A stretch of DNA of 64,000 bases from Haliea sp964022665 (GTDB taxonomy: Bacteria; Pseudomonadota; Gammaproteobacteria; Pseudomonadales; Halieaceae): positions 1 to 64,000 of the forward strand of contig CAXIDF010000001.1 in assembly GCA_964022665.1 (NCBI GenBank). The letters are read 5' to 3'. The position numbers and the translations under genes were made by a program. The notes under the pieces were generated by a model that saw only the letters and a program-made list of their open reading frames with translations, was not told where the DNA came from and did not search any database. Numbering within the stretch: the first letter of the stretch is position 1; the number at the start of each line of letters is the position of its first letter. Positions 16,867-24,796 of the stretch are shown here, piece by piece.

Positions 16867-18039
16867 ATGCGAGCCCTAGCCAGAACACTACTCCCCTGCG
16901 CTCTGCTGCTGTTTGCCGGCGCTGCCTCCGGTCAATCCCTGGAAGTCCGTCATTCCACTTACCATGACTACCGCATAGTGCCGGTGGTGGACGGCTTGGT
17001 TCGCCCGTGGTCCATGGCGTTCCTGCCCGGCGGCGATATGCTGGTGACGGAACAGCCGGGGCGCCTGCGCGTTGTGCGCGAGGGCCATTTGCTGGAGCAG
17101 CCTGTGAGCGGCGTGCCGGAGGTCTTCTACGAGGGCCAGGGGGGCCTGCTGGATGTCGTTCTGCACCCGGACTTTGCCAGCAATCGTCTGCTCTATCTGT
17201 CCTACTCGAAGCCGCTGGAGGATGAAGAATCCACCACGGCGGTCATTCGCGGCCGCTATAGCGATGGCGCACTGAGCGATGTGGAAGAGGTTTTCGTGGC
17301 GCAGTCCCGCGGCCGCGGGCACTACGGTTCCCGCCTGGCGTTTGACGAGCAGGGCTATCTGTTCATCAGCGTGGGCGACCGCCAGGTACCGCCCACAGGC
17401 GACCTGGCCGCGCATCCCGCACAGCAGCTCTCGGATCATCACGGCGTGATCGTCCGTTTGCACGACGACGGTCGCATACCTGCCGACAACCCGTTCGTGC
17501 AGGACGCCAAGGCACTGCCAGAGATCTGGAGTTACGGCCACCGCAACCCGCAGGGCATGGCCCTGGATCGCGCGAGCGGCACCCTGTGGATCACCGAGCA
17601 CGGCCCCCAGGGGGGCGATGAGCTGAACCGCATTACATCCGGCGCAAACTACGGTTGGCCTGTGATCGGCTACGGCGTCAACTACGGCGTCGGCACCACC
17701 ATTCACCCCACCACACACGCAGACGGCATGGAGCAGCCGCTGAAGATCTGGGTGCCCTCGATTGCCACCTCCGGCCTGGCCTTGTACCGGGGCAGCGCCT
17801 TCCCCAACTGGGACGGGTACCTGTTTGCCGGCGGCCTGTCCGGACAGCAACTGACATTACTGGGCATGGAGGACGGCAAGGTTGTACACGAGGAGACCCT
17901 CGCGCGCGACATCGGGCGCCTGCGCGACGTGCGCACCGGACCGGACGGATATCTCTACCTCGCGCTGGACGATAGAGGTGCGAAACCCTCGGCCATTGTG
18001 CGCCTGGAGCCGGTGCCCATTGCGCAGCGCTTCGAGTGA
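16867..18039 (+). CDS. PQQ-dependent aldose sugar dehydrogenase (YliI/Asd type)
   Basis: Periplasmic beta-propeller enzyme of 390 residues that oxidises aldoses to lactones using PQQ, passing electrons to the respiratory chain. A signal peptide ends at GAASGQ. Family motifs: LVRPWSMAFLPGGDMLVTEQPGRLR, EGQGGLLDVVLHPDF, GHYGSRLAF with the catalytic His, ISVGDR, SYGHRNPQGMA, EHGPQGGDELN (calcium and PQQ contacts), and NYGWPVIGYGVNY. E. coli YliI is of similar length (371). PQQ synthesis genes are not in the window. Monocistronic by appearance, 45-base leader region. Confidence 0.93.
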   Translation: MRALARTLLPCALLLFAGAASGQSLEVRHSTYHDYRIVPVVDGLVRPWSMAFLPGGDMLVTEQPGRLRVVREGHLLEQPVSGVPEVFYEGQGGLLDVVLHPDFASNRLLYLSYSKPLEDEESTTAVIRGRYSDGALSDVEEVFVAQSRGRGHYGSRLAFDEQGYLFISVGDRQVPPTGDLAAHPAQQLSDHHGVIVRLHDDGRIPADNPFVQDAKALPEIWSYGHRNPQGMALDRASGTLWITEHGPQGGDELNRITSGANYGWPVIGYGVNYGVGTTIHPTTHADGMEQPLKIWVPSIATSGLALYRGSAFPNWDGYLFAGGLSGQQLTLLGMEDGKVVHEETLARDIGRLRDVRTGPDGYLYLALDDRGAKPSAIVRLEPVPIAQRFE

Positions 18040-18117
18040 CCCGCATTCGCAACCGCTGTACGCGCAGCCACGACGTATTTCCGCTATGCTGAAAGCCCGC
18101 TCATACGAGAGAAGACC

Positions 18118-18363
18118 ATGACCCTGCCCAGAGAACAGATAGAGGAAATCGAATTGCTGCTGAAGTTCGACCTGAGCAGCGCGCAAGTGGGCCTCAAGGT
18201 GCACAGCAATGCGAATCCGGAGATGATTGCAGCGGCGCAGCGCCTGTACGGCAAGGGCCTGATCGACCAGGAAGATGGCGGCTTCCTCACGCCACTGGGG
18301 CACGAAGCCGCCGAGCACCTGCAATTCGTCGCCCAGATTCTGGGAGCCCCCACCACTGCATAA
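18118..18363 (+). CDS. TIGR02647 family small protein
   Basis: Protein of 81 residues matching the TIGR02647 family: helix IEEIELLLKFDLSSAQVGLKV, then MIAAAQRLYGKGLIDQEDGGFLTPLGHEAAEH. The pattern looks like a small winged-helix unit, and the second half resembles MarR-like wings (G-x-L-T-x-L-G). The family is confined largely to gammaproteobacteria such as Pseudomonas and relatives; its function is unknown. AGAGAAGACC precedes the ATG. Convergent with the SDR gene, separated by a long inverted repeat. Confidence 0.8.
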   Translation: MTLPREQIEEIELLLKFDLSSAQVGLKVHSNANPEMIAAAQRLYGKGLIDQEDGGFLTPLGHEAAEHLQFVAQILGAPTTA

Positions 18364-18368
18364 GCGCC

Positions 18369-18420
18369 GCGCAGCGGCCCCACTGCCTGTAGCAGCCCCG
18401 ACGTCTAGGGGCGGCTGCGC
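18369..18420. repeat. inverted repeat between convergent genes
   Basis: Arms GCGCAGCGGCCCC (18369-18381) and GGGGCGGCTGCGC (18408-18420) pair over 13 bases with one mismatch around a 26-base loop. The right arm covers the last codons of the SDR gene. There is no T-tract on either side, so it may be a factor-dependent terminator or a structural element rather than an intrinsic terminator. Confidence 0.45.
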
Positions 18421-19265
18421 GCCAGCACCTCCGTAGCCATGCCCTCAAGGACCCTGAATGTCGCCAGTGGGTCCTTGCGCTTCAATTCCAGCAGGCCCAT
18501 TTCTGGCCCATTGCCCACCTCGATTTCTTCCGTGCCGTTGCAGAAGCCCTGCAGTATCACCCGGGCACATTCGACCACATCCATGCCATTGTCGACATCG
18601 TCTTCAACATCGCCCGCCTCGGCGCCACTGCCTGTCAGCGCCTGTTGGGCAATATCGGTGCGAATGTAACCCGGCACTATGGTCGTCACCTTGACACGCA
18701 GGTGCGCCACTTCGGTGCGCAAGGCATCAAAGAAACCCATTACTGCATGCTTGGCCGCACAATAGCCGGTGCGCAAAGGCGCCCCCACCTTGCCGGCCAC
18801 GCTGGCCGTGACTGCGATATGCCCCTGGCCGCGCGCGACCATGTGCGGCAGCACCTGTTTGGTCAGGGCAATCTGCCCCAGCACGTCCACCTCGAACAGG
18901 CGGCGATAGACGTCAAGGTCTGTGTCCAGGCAAATCGAGCGCTGGGAAATACCCGCGTTGTTGATCAGCAGATCAATCTGGCCGAAGTGCGCCAGCACGC
19001 CATCAACCGCGGCCGGCATGGCCTCGGCCGCGGCCACATCCAGCGGCTGCACGAGCACATCGTTGGGGGAAGCTCCCGCCTCAATGCACTGGTTACGTAC
19101 TGACTCCAGCCTGTCACGGCGGCGCGCCGACAACACCAGCCGCGCACCTGCGGCAGCAAACTCGACAGCCAGCGCCGCCCCAATGCCACTGGAGGCGCCG
19201 GTAATCCAGACGACCTGTTCAGCAAACACCTTGGCAGGGGCAGGCGTTGAAGGAGCATCTGTCAT
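18405..19265 (-). CDS. short-chain dehydrogenase/reductase
   Basis: Classical SDR of 286 residues. The NAD(P) loop TGASSGIGAALA (about 21-32) is followed by SARRRDR, whose basic residues suggest NADPH preference. NNAGISQRS, the catalytic Ser in ITVTASVAGKVG-like VTASVAGK, and YCAAKHAVMG with the YxxxK pair complete the set. The C-terminal extension with a hydrophobic/Arg-rich end resembles the DHRS7/membrane-associated SDR group. GAGGA precedes the ATG. Substrate unknown; lipid or steroid ketone reduction is a common role for this branch but cannot be shown here. Confidence 0.88.
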   Translation of the reverse strand: MTDAPSTPAPAKVFAEQVVWITGASSGIGAALAVEFAAAGARLVLSARRRDRLESVRNQCIEAGASPNDVLVQPLDVAAAEAMPAAVDGVLAHFGQIDLLINNAGISQRSICLDTDLDVYRRLFEVDVLGQIALTKQVLPHMVARGQGHIAVTASVAGKVGAPLRTGYCAAKHAVMGFFDALRTEVAHLRVKVTTIVPGYIRTDIAQQALTGSGAEAGDVEDDVDNGMDVVECARVILQGFCNGTEEIEVGNGPEMGLLELKRKDPLATFRVLEGMATEVLARSRP

Positions 19266-19337
19266 GAGGATTCCTCGATTGGAGAACAGCCCGCATTATC
19301 TCCGTGAACACCCGCGCAGGGCAAAACTTTCGGCCGA

Positions 19338-19378
19338 CCCTGCCTGAAGCGGCCCTGCCTGAAGCGGCCCTGCCTGAA
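19338..19378. repeat. 15-bp direct repeat, 2.7 copies
   Basis: Unit CCCTGCCTGAAGCGG occurs at 19338-19352 and 19353-19367, with an 11-base third copy at 19368-19378. It lies in the divergent region between the SDR and DUF1295 genes. No function evident; probably a slipped-strand duplication. Confidence 0.7.
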
Positions 19379-19452
19379 AATGCCTGTGCTAGTCTTGCCC
19401 TTCAGTATGGGCGCCGAACACGGGGCCCCACGAGCACTGCGGAGATACCGGC

Positions 19453-20331
19453 ATGGGGCAAACACTGTTACGTTTTGGCGTTGTTCTCGGCCTCGGCCTG
19501 GGTATGGCCGCCGCGGGCAGCCACACCGGCACGAGCTGGCAGGGAATACCGGTGTTCGCCCTGTGTGCATTGCTGGCGTTCACAATCCAGTGGCTGGCCT
19601 TCCTCCCTGCCTGGCGACTGCAAACCGAAGCCTTCTACGACCTGACCGGCGCCCTCACCTACCTGTCGGTCACCTGGCTGGCCGTGGCCCTGACACCCGA
19701 CCAGAACGCGCTGGGCCTGTTGCTGGCAGGCTGCATCAGCCTGTGGGCACTGCGTCTGGGCAGCTTCCTGTTTCTGCGCATTCGCGCCGATGGCAAAGAC
19801 TCCCGCTTCGACCGGATCAAGCCCTATGCCGGCCGTTTCCTGTTCACCTGGACCCTGCAGGGGCTCTGGGTGGTGATTACGGCCGGCTGCGCACTGGCGG
19901 CCATCACCAGCGGGCGTGCAGCCGAACCCGGAGGCGTGGCGATCACCGGGTTCGCCCTATGGCTGTTCGGCTTTGTGGTGGAGGTGGTCGCCGACCAGCA
20001 GAAGCGGCGTTTTCGACACGCAAACGGCGCGGAGCGCTTTATCGACACCGGGCTCTGGGCCTACTCGCGCCACCCCAATTACTTCGGTGAGATTCTCCTC
20101 TGGCTGGGCATTGCACTGATGGCCCTGCCGGCACTCGACGGCTGGCAGTGGGCCACGTTAATCTCACCGCTGTTCGTGTTTCTGCTGTTAACCCGGGTCA
20201 GCGGCATACCGCTGCTGGAGCGCAAGGCGGAACAACGCTGGGGGCAAAACCCGGACTGGCAGGCCTACAAGGCACGGACACCGGCGCTGGTACCACGCCT
20301 GCGCGCCCGCAGCACCGTGCCGCGTGCCTGA
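19453..20331 (+). CDS. DUF1295 (steroid 5-alpha-reductase-like) membrane protein
   Basis: Integral membrane protein of 292 residues with six or more hydrophobic helices. The C-terminal half carries the DUF1295/ICMT-like signature: RHANGAERFIDTGLWAYSRHPNYFGEI, with the R-H-P-N-Y-F-G-E motif that binds cofactor in steroid 5-alpha-reductase-like folds, followed by LLERKAEQRWGQNPDWQAYKA. Members are predicted NADPH-dependent lipid or steroid reductases, or methyltransferase-like enzymes; bacterial ones are mostly uncharacterised. CGGAGATACC upstream of the ATG. Length is typical (about 255-300). Confidence 0.88.
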   Translation: MGQTLLRFGVVLGLGLGMAAAGSHTGTSWQGIPVFALCALLAFTIQWLAFLPAWRLQTEAFYDLTGALTYLSVTWLAVALTPDQNALGLLLAGCISLWALRLGSFLFLRIRADGKDSRFDRIKPYAGRFLFTWTLQGLWVVITAGCALAAITSGRAAEPGGVAITGFALWLFGFVVEVVADQQKRRFRHANGAERFIDTGLWAYSRHPNYFGEILLWLGIALMALPALDGWQWATLISPLFVFLLLTRVSGIPLLERKAEQRWGQNPDWQAYKARTPALVPRLRARSTVPRA

Positions 20332-20382
20332 GCCGCTGCGCTGGGCTATAGTGCCCACCCGCTTCACGAGCAGCTCCGTACC

Positions 20383-20922
20383 ATGGCCCTGAAATCGACC
20401 ATTTTCAAAATGGACCTCAACGTCGCCGACCTCGACCGTCACGTCTATGGCGATTTTCCACTCACACTGGCGCGCCACCCCTCGGAGACTGAGGAGCGCA
20501 TGATGCTGCGCGTTCTGGCGTTTGCCCTGCATGCCAACGAGCAGTTGAGCTTTGGCCGCGGTATCAGCACCGAAGACGAGCCCGACCTGTGGCAGAAAGA
20601 CCTCACCGGTAGCATCGAGCTGTGGATCGAGCTCGGCACGCCCGACCCTGACCGGCTGCGCAAGGCCTGTTCGCGCGGGCAGAAAGTGATTCTGTACACG
20701 TACGGCGACCGCGCGGTACCGGTGTGGTGGCAGAAGCACGGCGCCGCCCTGGAACGGTTCAAACATCTCAGCGTCTGGCAGGTTGACGACAACAGCCTGC
20801 GCAGCCTGGCAGACATGGCCCGCCCGGGACTGCAGTTGCAGTGCACCATCAGTGACGGCGAAATCATGGTGAGCAGCGAAGGTGAGACCCTGAGTATGAC
20901 GCCGAGCTCGCTGAAGGCCTGA
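20383..20922 (+). CDS. yaeQ: YaeQ family protein
   Basis: Protein of 179 residues, almost exactly the family length. It opens MALKSTIFKMDLNVADLDRH as YaeQ proteins do. It continues with TLARHPSETEERMMLRVLAFALHA, FGRGISTEDEPDLWQKDLTG and EVGTPDPDRLRKA-like ELGTPDPDRLRKA. The fold is PD-(D/E)XK nuclease-like. E. coli YaeQ was reported as a suppressor related to RfaH loss but its biochemical role is unclear. A TATAGT hexamer at 20347-20352 may be its -10. Single-gene unit, 78 bases before the nuclease gene. Confidence 0.92.
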   Translation: MALKSTIFKMDLNVADLDRHVYGDFPLTLARHPSETEERMMLRVLAFALHANEQLSFGRGISTEDEPDLWQKDLTGSIELWIELGTPDPDRLRKACSRGQKVILYTYGDRAVPVWWQKHGAALERFKHLSVWQVDDNSLRSLADMARPGLQLQCTISDGEIMVSSEGETLSMTPSSLKA

Positions 20923-20999
20923 AACCCAGTGCCGTGCCGCCGTGCGCTCGCGCCAACGGCTGCGGTATAGTGCCACCTGACCCGACACACGCCACGCCT

Positions 21000-21650
21000 A
21001 TGAAACGCTTCTCCATGCTCTCCCCCCGCAATCTGGTGCGCATCGCCATGGTGTTGCTGGGCCTCAGCCTGTTCCAGCTCGCGACCGACGGCGAAATCAA
21101 CTGGCACAGGCAGGTACTGGACACATTCTCCGGCACTCGCGGAGAAGACACTGGCTGGGGCAAGGCGGTGGACTCGCTGGAAACCGCAGGCGCCGCGCGC
21201 GAGGGGCAAGCGCCCACACAGTTCGACCTCACCGGCCGCGTGGTCAGGATCGCCGATGGCGATACCCTGTCGCTGCTGGATGCAGGCAACACGCAGCACA
21301 AGGTGCGTTTTTACGGCATTGACGCACCCGAGAGGGACCAGCCCCACGGCGATCGCGCCCGGGAGGCGCTGGTCGCGCTGGTGTCGGGAAAACGCCTCGG
21401 CGTGGTGGTCATTGAAGAGGACGACTACGGCCGCAAGGTCGGCACGGTATATGCCGAAGGGCGCAACGTGAACCTGGCAATGGTGCAGCAGGGCCACGCC
21501 TGGTGGTATCAGTATTTCGCGCGCCAGGAGCACGCCCTGGAGGCCGCCGAACGGGAGGCGCGCTCGGCGCGACGCGGTCTATGGGCGGCCGATGATCCGA
21601 TGCCACCCTGGGACTGGCGACGCCAACAGCGCCTGAACAACAGCCGCTAG
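21000..21650 (+). CDS. thermonuclease family (SNase-like) nuclease
   Basis: Protein of 216 residues: an N-terminal signal-anchor (MLSPRNLVRIAMVLLGLSLF region), then an SNase domain from about residue 75. Family motifs: GRVVRIADGDTLSLLD, KVRFYGIDAPERDQP with the metal-binding Asp and catalytic Arg, DYGRKVGTVYAEGRNVN, and AMVQQGHAWWYQYFA. Staphylococcal-type nucleases cut DNA and RNA in a calcium-dependent way. The N-terminal hydrophobic helix suggests periplasmic exposure while tethered to the membrane. The start at 21000 (MKRFSM) is chosen over an upstream frame lacking any signal. TATAGT at 20966-20971 may be its -10. Confidence 0.9.
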   Translation: MKRFSMLSPRNLVRIAMVLLGLSLFQLATDGEINWHRQVLDTFSGTRGEDTGWGKAVDSLETAGAAREGQAPTQFDLTGRVVRIADGDTLSLLDAGNTQHKVRFYGIDAPERDQPHGDRAREALVALVSGKRLGVVVIEEDDYGRKVGTVYAEGRNVNLAMVQQGHAWWYQYFARQEHALEAAEREARSARRGLWAADDPMPPWDWRRQQRLNNSR

Positions 21651-21674
21651 CAGGCGGGTGCCGCTCGCCCGCCA

Positions 21675-22496
21675 TCACTCCACTTGGCATACAGGGCAGA
21701 AGTAAACGCGCCGGGTATTGAACTCCCTGCGTACAATGCGGCTGCCGCAGCGGTAGCAGGGTGACTCCGCACGCCCAAACACGGCAAACCGGCGCTGCTC
21801 CCACTCTAGCGCACGGCGCTGCAGCGATCGCGCCAGCGGTGCCGCCAGGGTCACGCCTCCCGTGTGGTAGCTGCGCCGACTGATAGCCAGCGTCGCGCGC
21901 GCCAGTCGGCCACGCTCACCGGGGCTCAGGCTCGCCGCCCGCCGCAGCGGATGCAGGGAAGCCGCATGCAGGATTTCGCTGCGCAAATAATTGCCGATGC
22001 CGGCAAGGAAACCTTGGTCCAGATACAGGCTGGCGAGTATGCGGCCGGTGAATTGCGGGCTCTGCAGGCGCTGCGCTATCGTCCGCCAGGCAAGGTCCGC
22101 GGCCATGATGTCGGGGCCCAGACGGGCCAGAAAAGGATGCAGCCCGAGCTCCTCTACTGGCCATACGCTGATATCCGAGGCGCTGTAAAGAATGGCGGAG
22201 TCAGTTGCGGTTTGCAGCAACAGGCGCAGGGAACGCCTGCTCTCGGGCAACGCGTGCCCTGACACCACGCGCCAGACCCCGTAGAGCTGGTTGTGTGAAT
22301 ACACGGTGAGACCGTGCTCGAAGTGCACCAACATGGCCTTGCCCCGGGTTTCCACTGCCTGCACCCGGTGGCCGCGCAACTGTGCCGCCACTTTTTGCAG
22401 GCGCGGCAGGCCAAAGCGCACGGCTTCCACCCTGCGCCCTTCCAGTACAGCGGCAATGCTGTCCGCCGCACGTCGGATCTCAGGGCCTTCTGGCAT
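21675..22496 (-). CDS. nei: endonuclease VIII (DNA glycosylase/AP lyase)
   Basis: Base-excision repair enzyme of 273 residues that removes oxidised pyrimidines. It begins MPEGPEIRRAADSI, with Pro2 as the Schiff-base nucleophile and Glu3 the catalytic acid. Next come ETRGKAMLVHFEHGLTVYSHNQLYGVWR with the conserved Lys of the beta-hairpin, ASDISVWPVEEL, and DQGFLAGIGNYLRSEIL (helix-two-turn-helix). The terminal zinc finger is C-x2-C-x16-C-x2-C (CYRCG ... CPVC). The high identity pattern to E. coli Nei (263 residues) separates it from MutM/Fpg. Confidence 0.95.
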   Translation of the reverse strand: MPEGPEIRRAADSIAAVLEGRRVEAVRFGLPRLQKVAAQLRGHRVQAVETRGKAMLVHFEHGLTVYSHNQLYGVWRVVSGHALPESRRSLRLLLQTATDSAILYSASDISVWPVEELGLHPFLARLGPDIMAADLAWRTIAQRLQSPQFTGRILASLYLDQGFLAGIGNYLRSEILHAASLHPLRRAASLSPGERGRLARATLAISRRSYHTGGVTLAAPLARSLQRRALEWEQRRFAVFGRAESPCYRCGSRIVRREFNTRRVYFCPVCQVE

Positions 22497-22680
22497 CGTT
22501 TACCTCTATCGCTACAGAGTGTTTTCACACCGTCCACAATGTCATGGCTTACGCGGCAGGCGCCAGAGCGGATGAGATCGCGACCAACGCTTTGCCCGAG
22601 GGTAGCTTTGTGGCACCATCCAACGTCACGCTGGCGCACCGTACAGCAGGGAACACGACCGAGGCGACACCGGACATCGC

Positions 22681-23700
22681 ATGCGCGACTACTTTCTCAG
22701 ACGCCTGTTGCTCGTTCCCCCCACACTCATTGGCGTGACCATTATCGTCTTCGCCATTACCCGCCTGGTGCCGGGCGGCCCGCTCGAACGCGCCATCATG
22801 GAAACCCAGCAGATGAACCTGTCCGGCGGCGGTTCGCAAATGGCGGGGCAGGGCATGGCCATTTCCGAGGCACAACTGGATCGCCTGCGTGAGTACTACG
22901 GCTTCGACAAGCCCGTCCTGCAGAGCTACGCCGCCTGGCTGGGCAAGGTGCTGCGCGGGGATCTGGGTAGTTCCTATCGCTACAACGAGCCGGTCTGGGA
23001 CGTGATCAGTGAACGCTTTCCCGTGTCGCTCTACTACGGGCTGGTGACGCTGGTGATCACCTATGCCGTGTGCATACCACTGGGCATTCTCAAAGCCATA
23101 CGCCATCGCACCTTTGTCGACAATATCAGCTCGGTGCTGATCTTCATCGGCTATGCCATTCCCGGCTACGCCCTGGGCTCACTCCTCATACTGCTGTTTT
23201 CGGTACGCCTCGATTGGTTTCCCATGGGTGGGTTCGTCAGTTACGACTTTCGGGATCTGTCCCCGGGGGCACAGGCGCTGGACCTGCTGAGCCACTCGGT
23301 ACTGCCCCTCACCTGCTACCTCGTGGGCAGTTTTGCGCTGGTCACGCTGCTACTGAAAAACCACCTGATGGACAACCTGGCGGCGGACTACATACGCACC
23401 GCAATCGCCAAGGGGGTGTCGTTCCGGCAATCGGTCACCCGTCACGCCGTGCGCAACTCGCTGATCCCCATCGCCACCACCTTCGGCCAGAACATCACCC
23501 TGCTGGTCTCCGGCTCATTCCTCATTGAAACCATTTTCGATATCGACGGCTTTGGCTTGCTGGGCCTGACCGCCATCCTCGATCGCGACTACCCGGTGGT
23601 CATGGGTGTGGTACTGCTGGCCAGCCTGTTGCTGCTGATCGGCAACATTCTCTCGGACATTCTGGTCGCGCTGGTCGATCCGCGGATACGGTTCCAGTAG
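22681..23700 (+). CDS. yejB: ABC transporter permease, YejB type
   Basis: Inner membrane permease of 339 residues in the DppB/OppB family. It opens MRDYFLRRLLLVPPTLIGVT (first TM anchor) and carries a long periplasmic loop with the YejB-like LSGGGSQMAGQGM segment. The EAA-type cytoplasmic loop is YIRTAIAKGVSFRQSVTRHAVRNSLIPI. It closes with DILVALVDPRIRFQ. With the next four genes it forms a complete importer. In E. coli, YejABEF takes up microcin C and peptides. The Shine-Dalgarno is weak. Three bases separate its stop from the GTG of the next gene. Confidence 0.92.
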   Translation: MRDYFLRRLLLVPPTLIGVTIIVFAITRLVPGGPLERAIMETQQMNLSGGGSQMAGQGMAISEAQLDRLREYYGFDKPVLQSYAAWLGKVLRGDLGSSYRYNEPVWDVISERFPVSLYYGLVTLVITYAVCIPLGILKAIRHRTFVDNISSVLIFIGYAIPGYALGSLLILLFSVRLDWFPMGGFVSYDFRDLSPGAQALDLLSHSVLPLTCYLVGSFALVTLLLKNHLMDNLAADYIRTAIAKGVSFRQSVTRHAVRNSLIPIATTFGQNITLLVSGSFLIETIFDIDGFGLLGLTAILDRDYPVVMGVVLLASLLLLIGNILSDILVALVDPRIRFQ

Positions 23701-23703
23701 ACC

Positions 23704-24771
23704 GTGCTGAACCTCACCCCACAAACGCGCAAGAAGCTCCGGCGCTTTCGGCAGATCAAGCGCGGCTACTACAGTTTCCTGATCCTGGTGGGCCTCTCGG
23801 CACTGCTCGCCTGCGGCGAACTGCTGATCAACAGCCGGGCCCTGGTGGTCAGCTACCAGGGCGAGCTGTATTTCCCCACTTACGGTGACTTCCATCCGGG
23901 TACCGACTTCGGCCTCGACTACCAGTACGAAACCAACTACCGCGAATTGCAGGCGCGCTTCGCCGTGGCCGATGAGGGCGACTGGCTGCTGCTGCCTCTG
24001 GTGCCCTACAACCCCTACGAGAACAATGCCGCCGGCGGCGTGTTCCGACCCCAGCCACCCAGCGCTGAAGCGCAGCATTACCTCGGCACCGACACCACTA
24101 GCCGCGACATCCTGGCGCGGCTGTTCTACGGCACCCGCATCGCGCTGCTGTTTGCCCTTGGCTTTACGCTGTCCGTCTACCTGATCGGCATCGCCATAGG
24201 GTGCGCCATGGGCTATTTCGGTGGCATTTTCGACCTCGCACTGCAGCGGGTGATTGAAATCTGGTCCAACGTGCCCTTCCTGTACATGGTCATTATCATT
24301 TTCTCGGTCATTCCCTCGACGGTGGCGGTGCCAACCCGCATCAGCATTCTGCTGCTGGTGATGGTGCTGTTCTCCTGGACGGGCATGACGTACTACATGC
24401 GCACTGAAACCTACAAGGAAAAGGCCAGGGACTACGTGGCGGCCGCGCGCATTATCGGGGCCTCCAACACGCGTATCATCTTCCGCCACATCATGCCCAA
24501 CGTGCTGTCCACACTCATCACCTTCATGCCGTTCACCGTAGTAGCGGCCATTTCCGCTATCACGGCGCTGGATTTCCTGGGTTTCGGGCTGCCCGTGCCC
24601 ACGCCCAGCCTGGGCGAGTTGCTCAAACAGGGCACCGCCAACCTGCGCACGGCACCGTGGATTGTCATTTCCGCGTTCGGCACGCTGGTAGCACTGCTGA
24701 CGCTGGTGACCTTTATCGGCGAAGCCATCCGCGAATCATTCGACCCAAAGACCTTCTCCGTTTACCGCTAG
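23704..24771 (+). CDS. yejE: ABC transporter permease, YejE type
   Basis: Second inner membrane permease (355 residues, GTG start three bases after yejB). Features of the YejE/DppC family: N-terminal KLRRFRQIKRGYYSFLIL, a large periplasmic domain (about 40-135), and HYLGTDTTSRDILARLFYGTRIAL. The EAA loop is YVAAARIIGASNTRIIFRHIMPNVLST, and the end IRESFDPKTFSVYR is characteristic of YejE. The GTG start and near-overlap point to translational coupling with yejB. Confidence 0.92.
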   Translation: MLNLTPQTRKKLRRFRQIKRGYYSFLILVGLSALLACGELLINSRALVVSYQGELYFPTYGDFHPGTDFGLDYQYETNYRELQARFAVADEGDWLLLPLVPYNPYENNAAGGVFRPQPPSAEAQHYLGTDTTSRDILARLFYGTRIALLFALGFTLSVYLIGIAIGCAMGYFGGIFDLALQRVIEIWSNVPFLYMVIIIFSVIPSTVAVPTRISILLLVMVLFSWTGMTYYMRTETYKEKARDYVAAARIIGASNTRIIFRHIMPNVLSTLITFMPFTVVAAISAITALDFLGFGLPVPTPSLGELLKQGTANLRTAPWIVISAFGTLVALLTLVTFIGEAIRESFDPKTFSVYR

Positions 24772-24796
24772 GGCCAACGCACATGAGGAATCCGCC

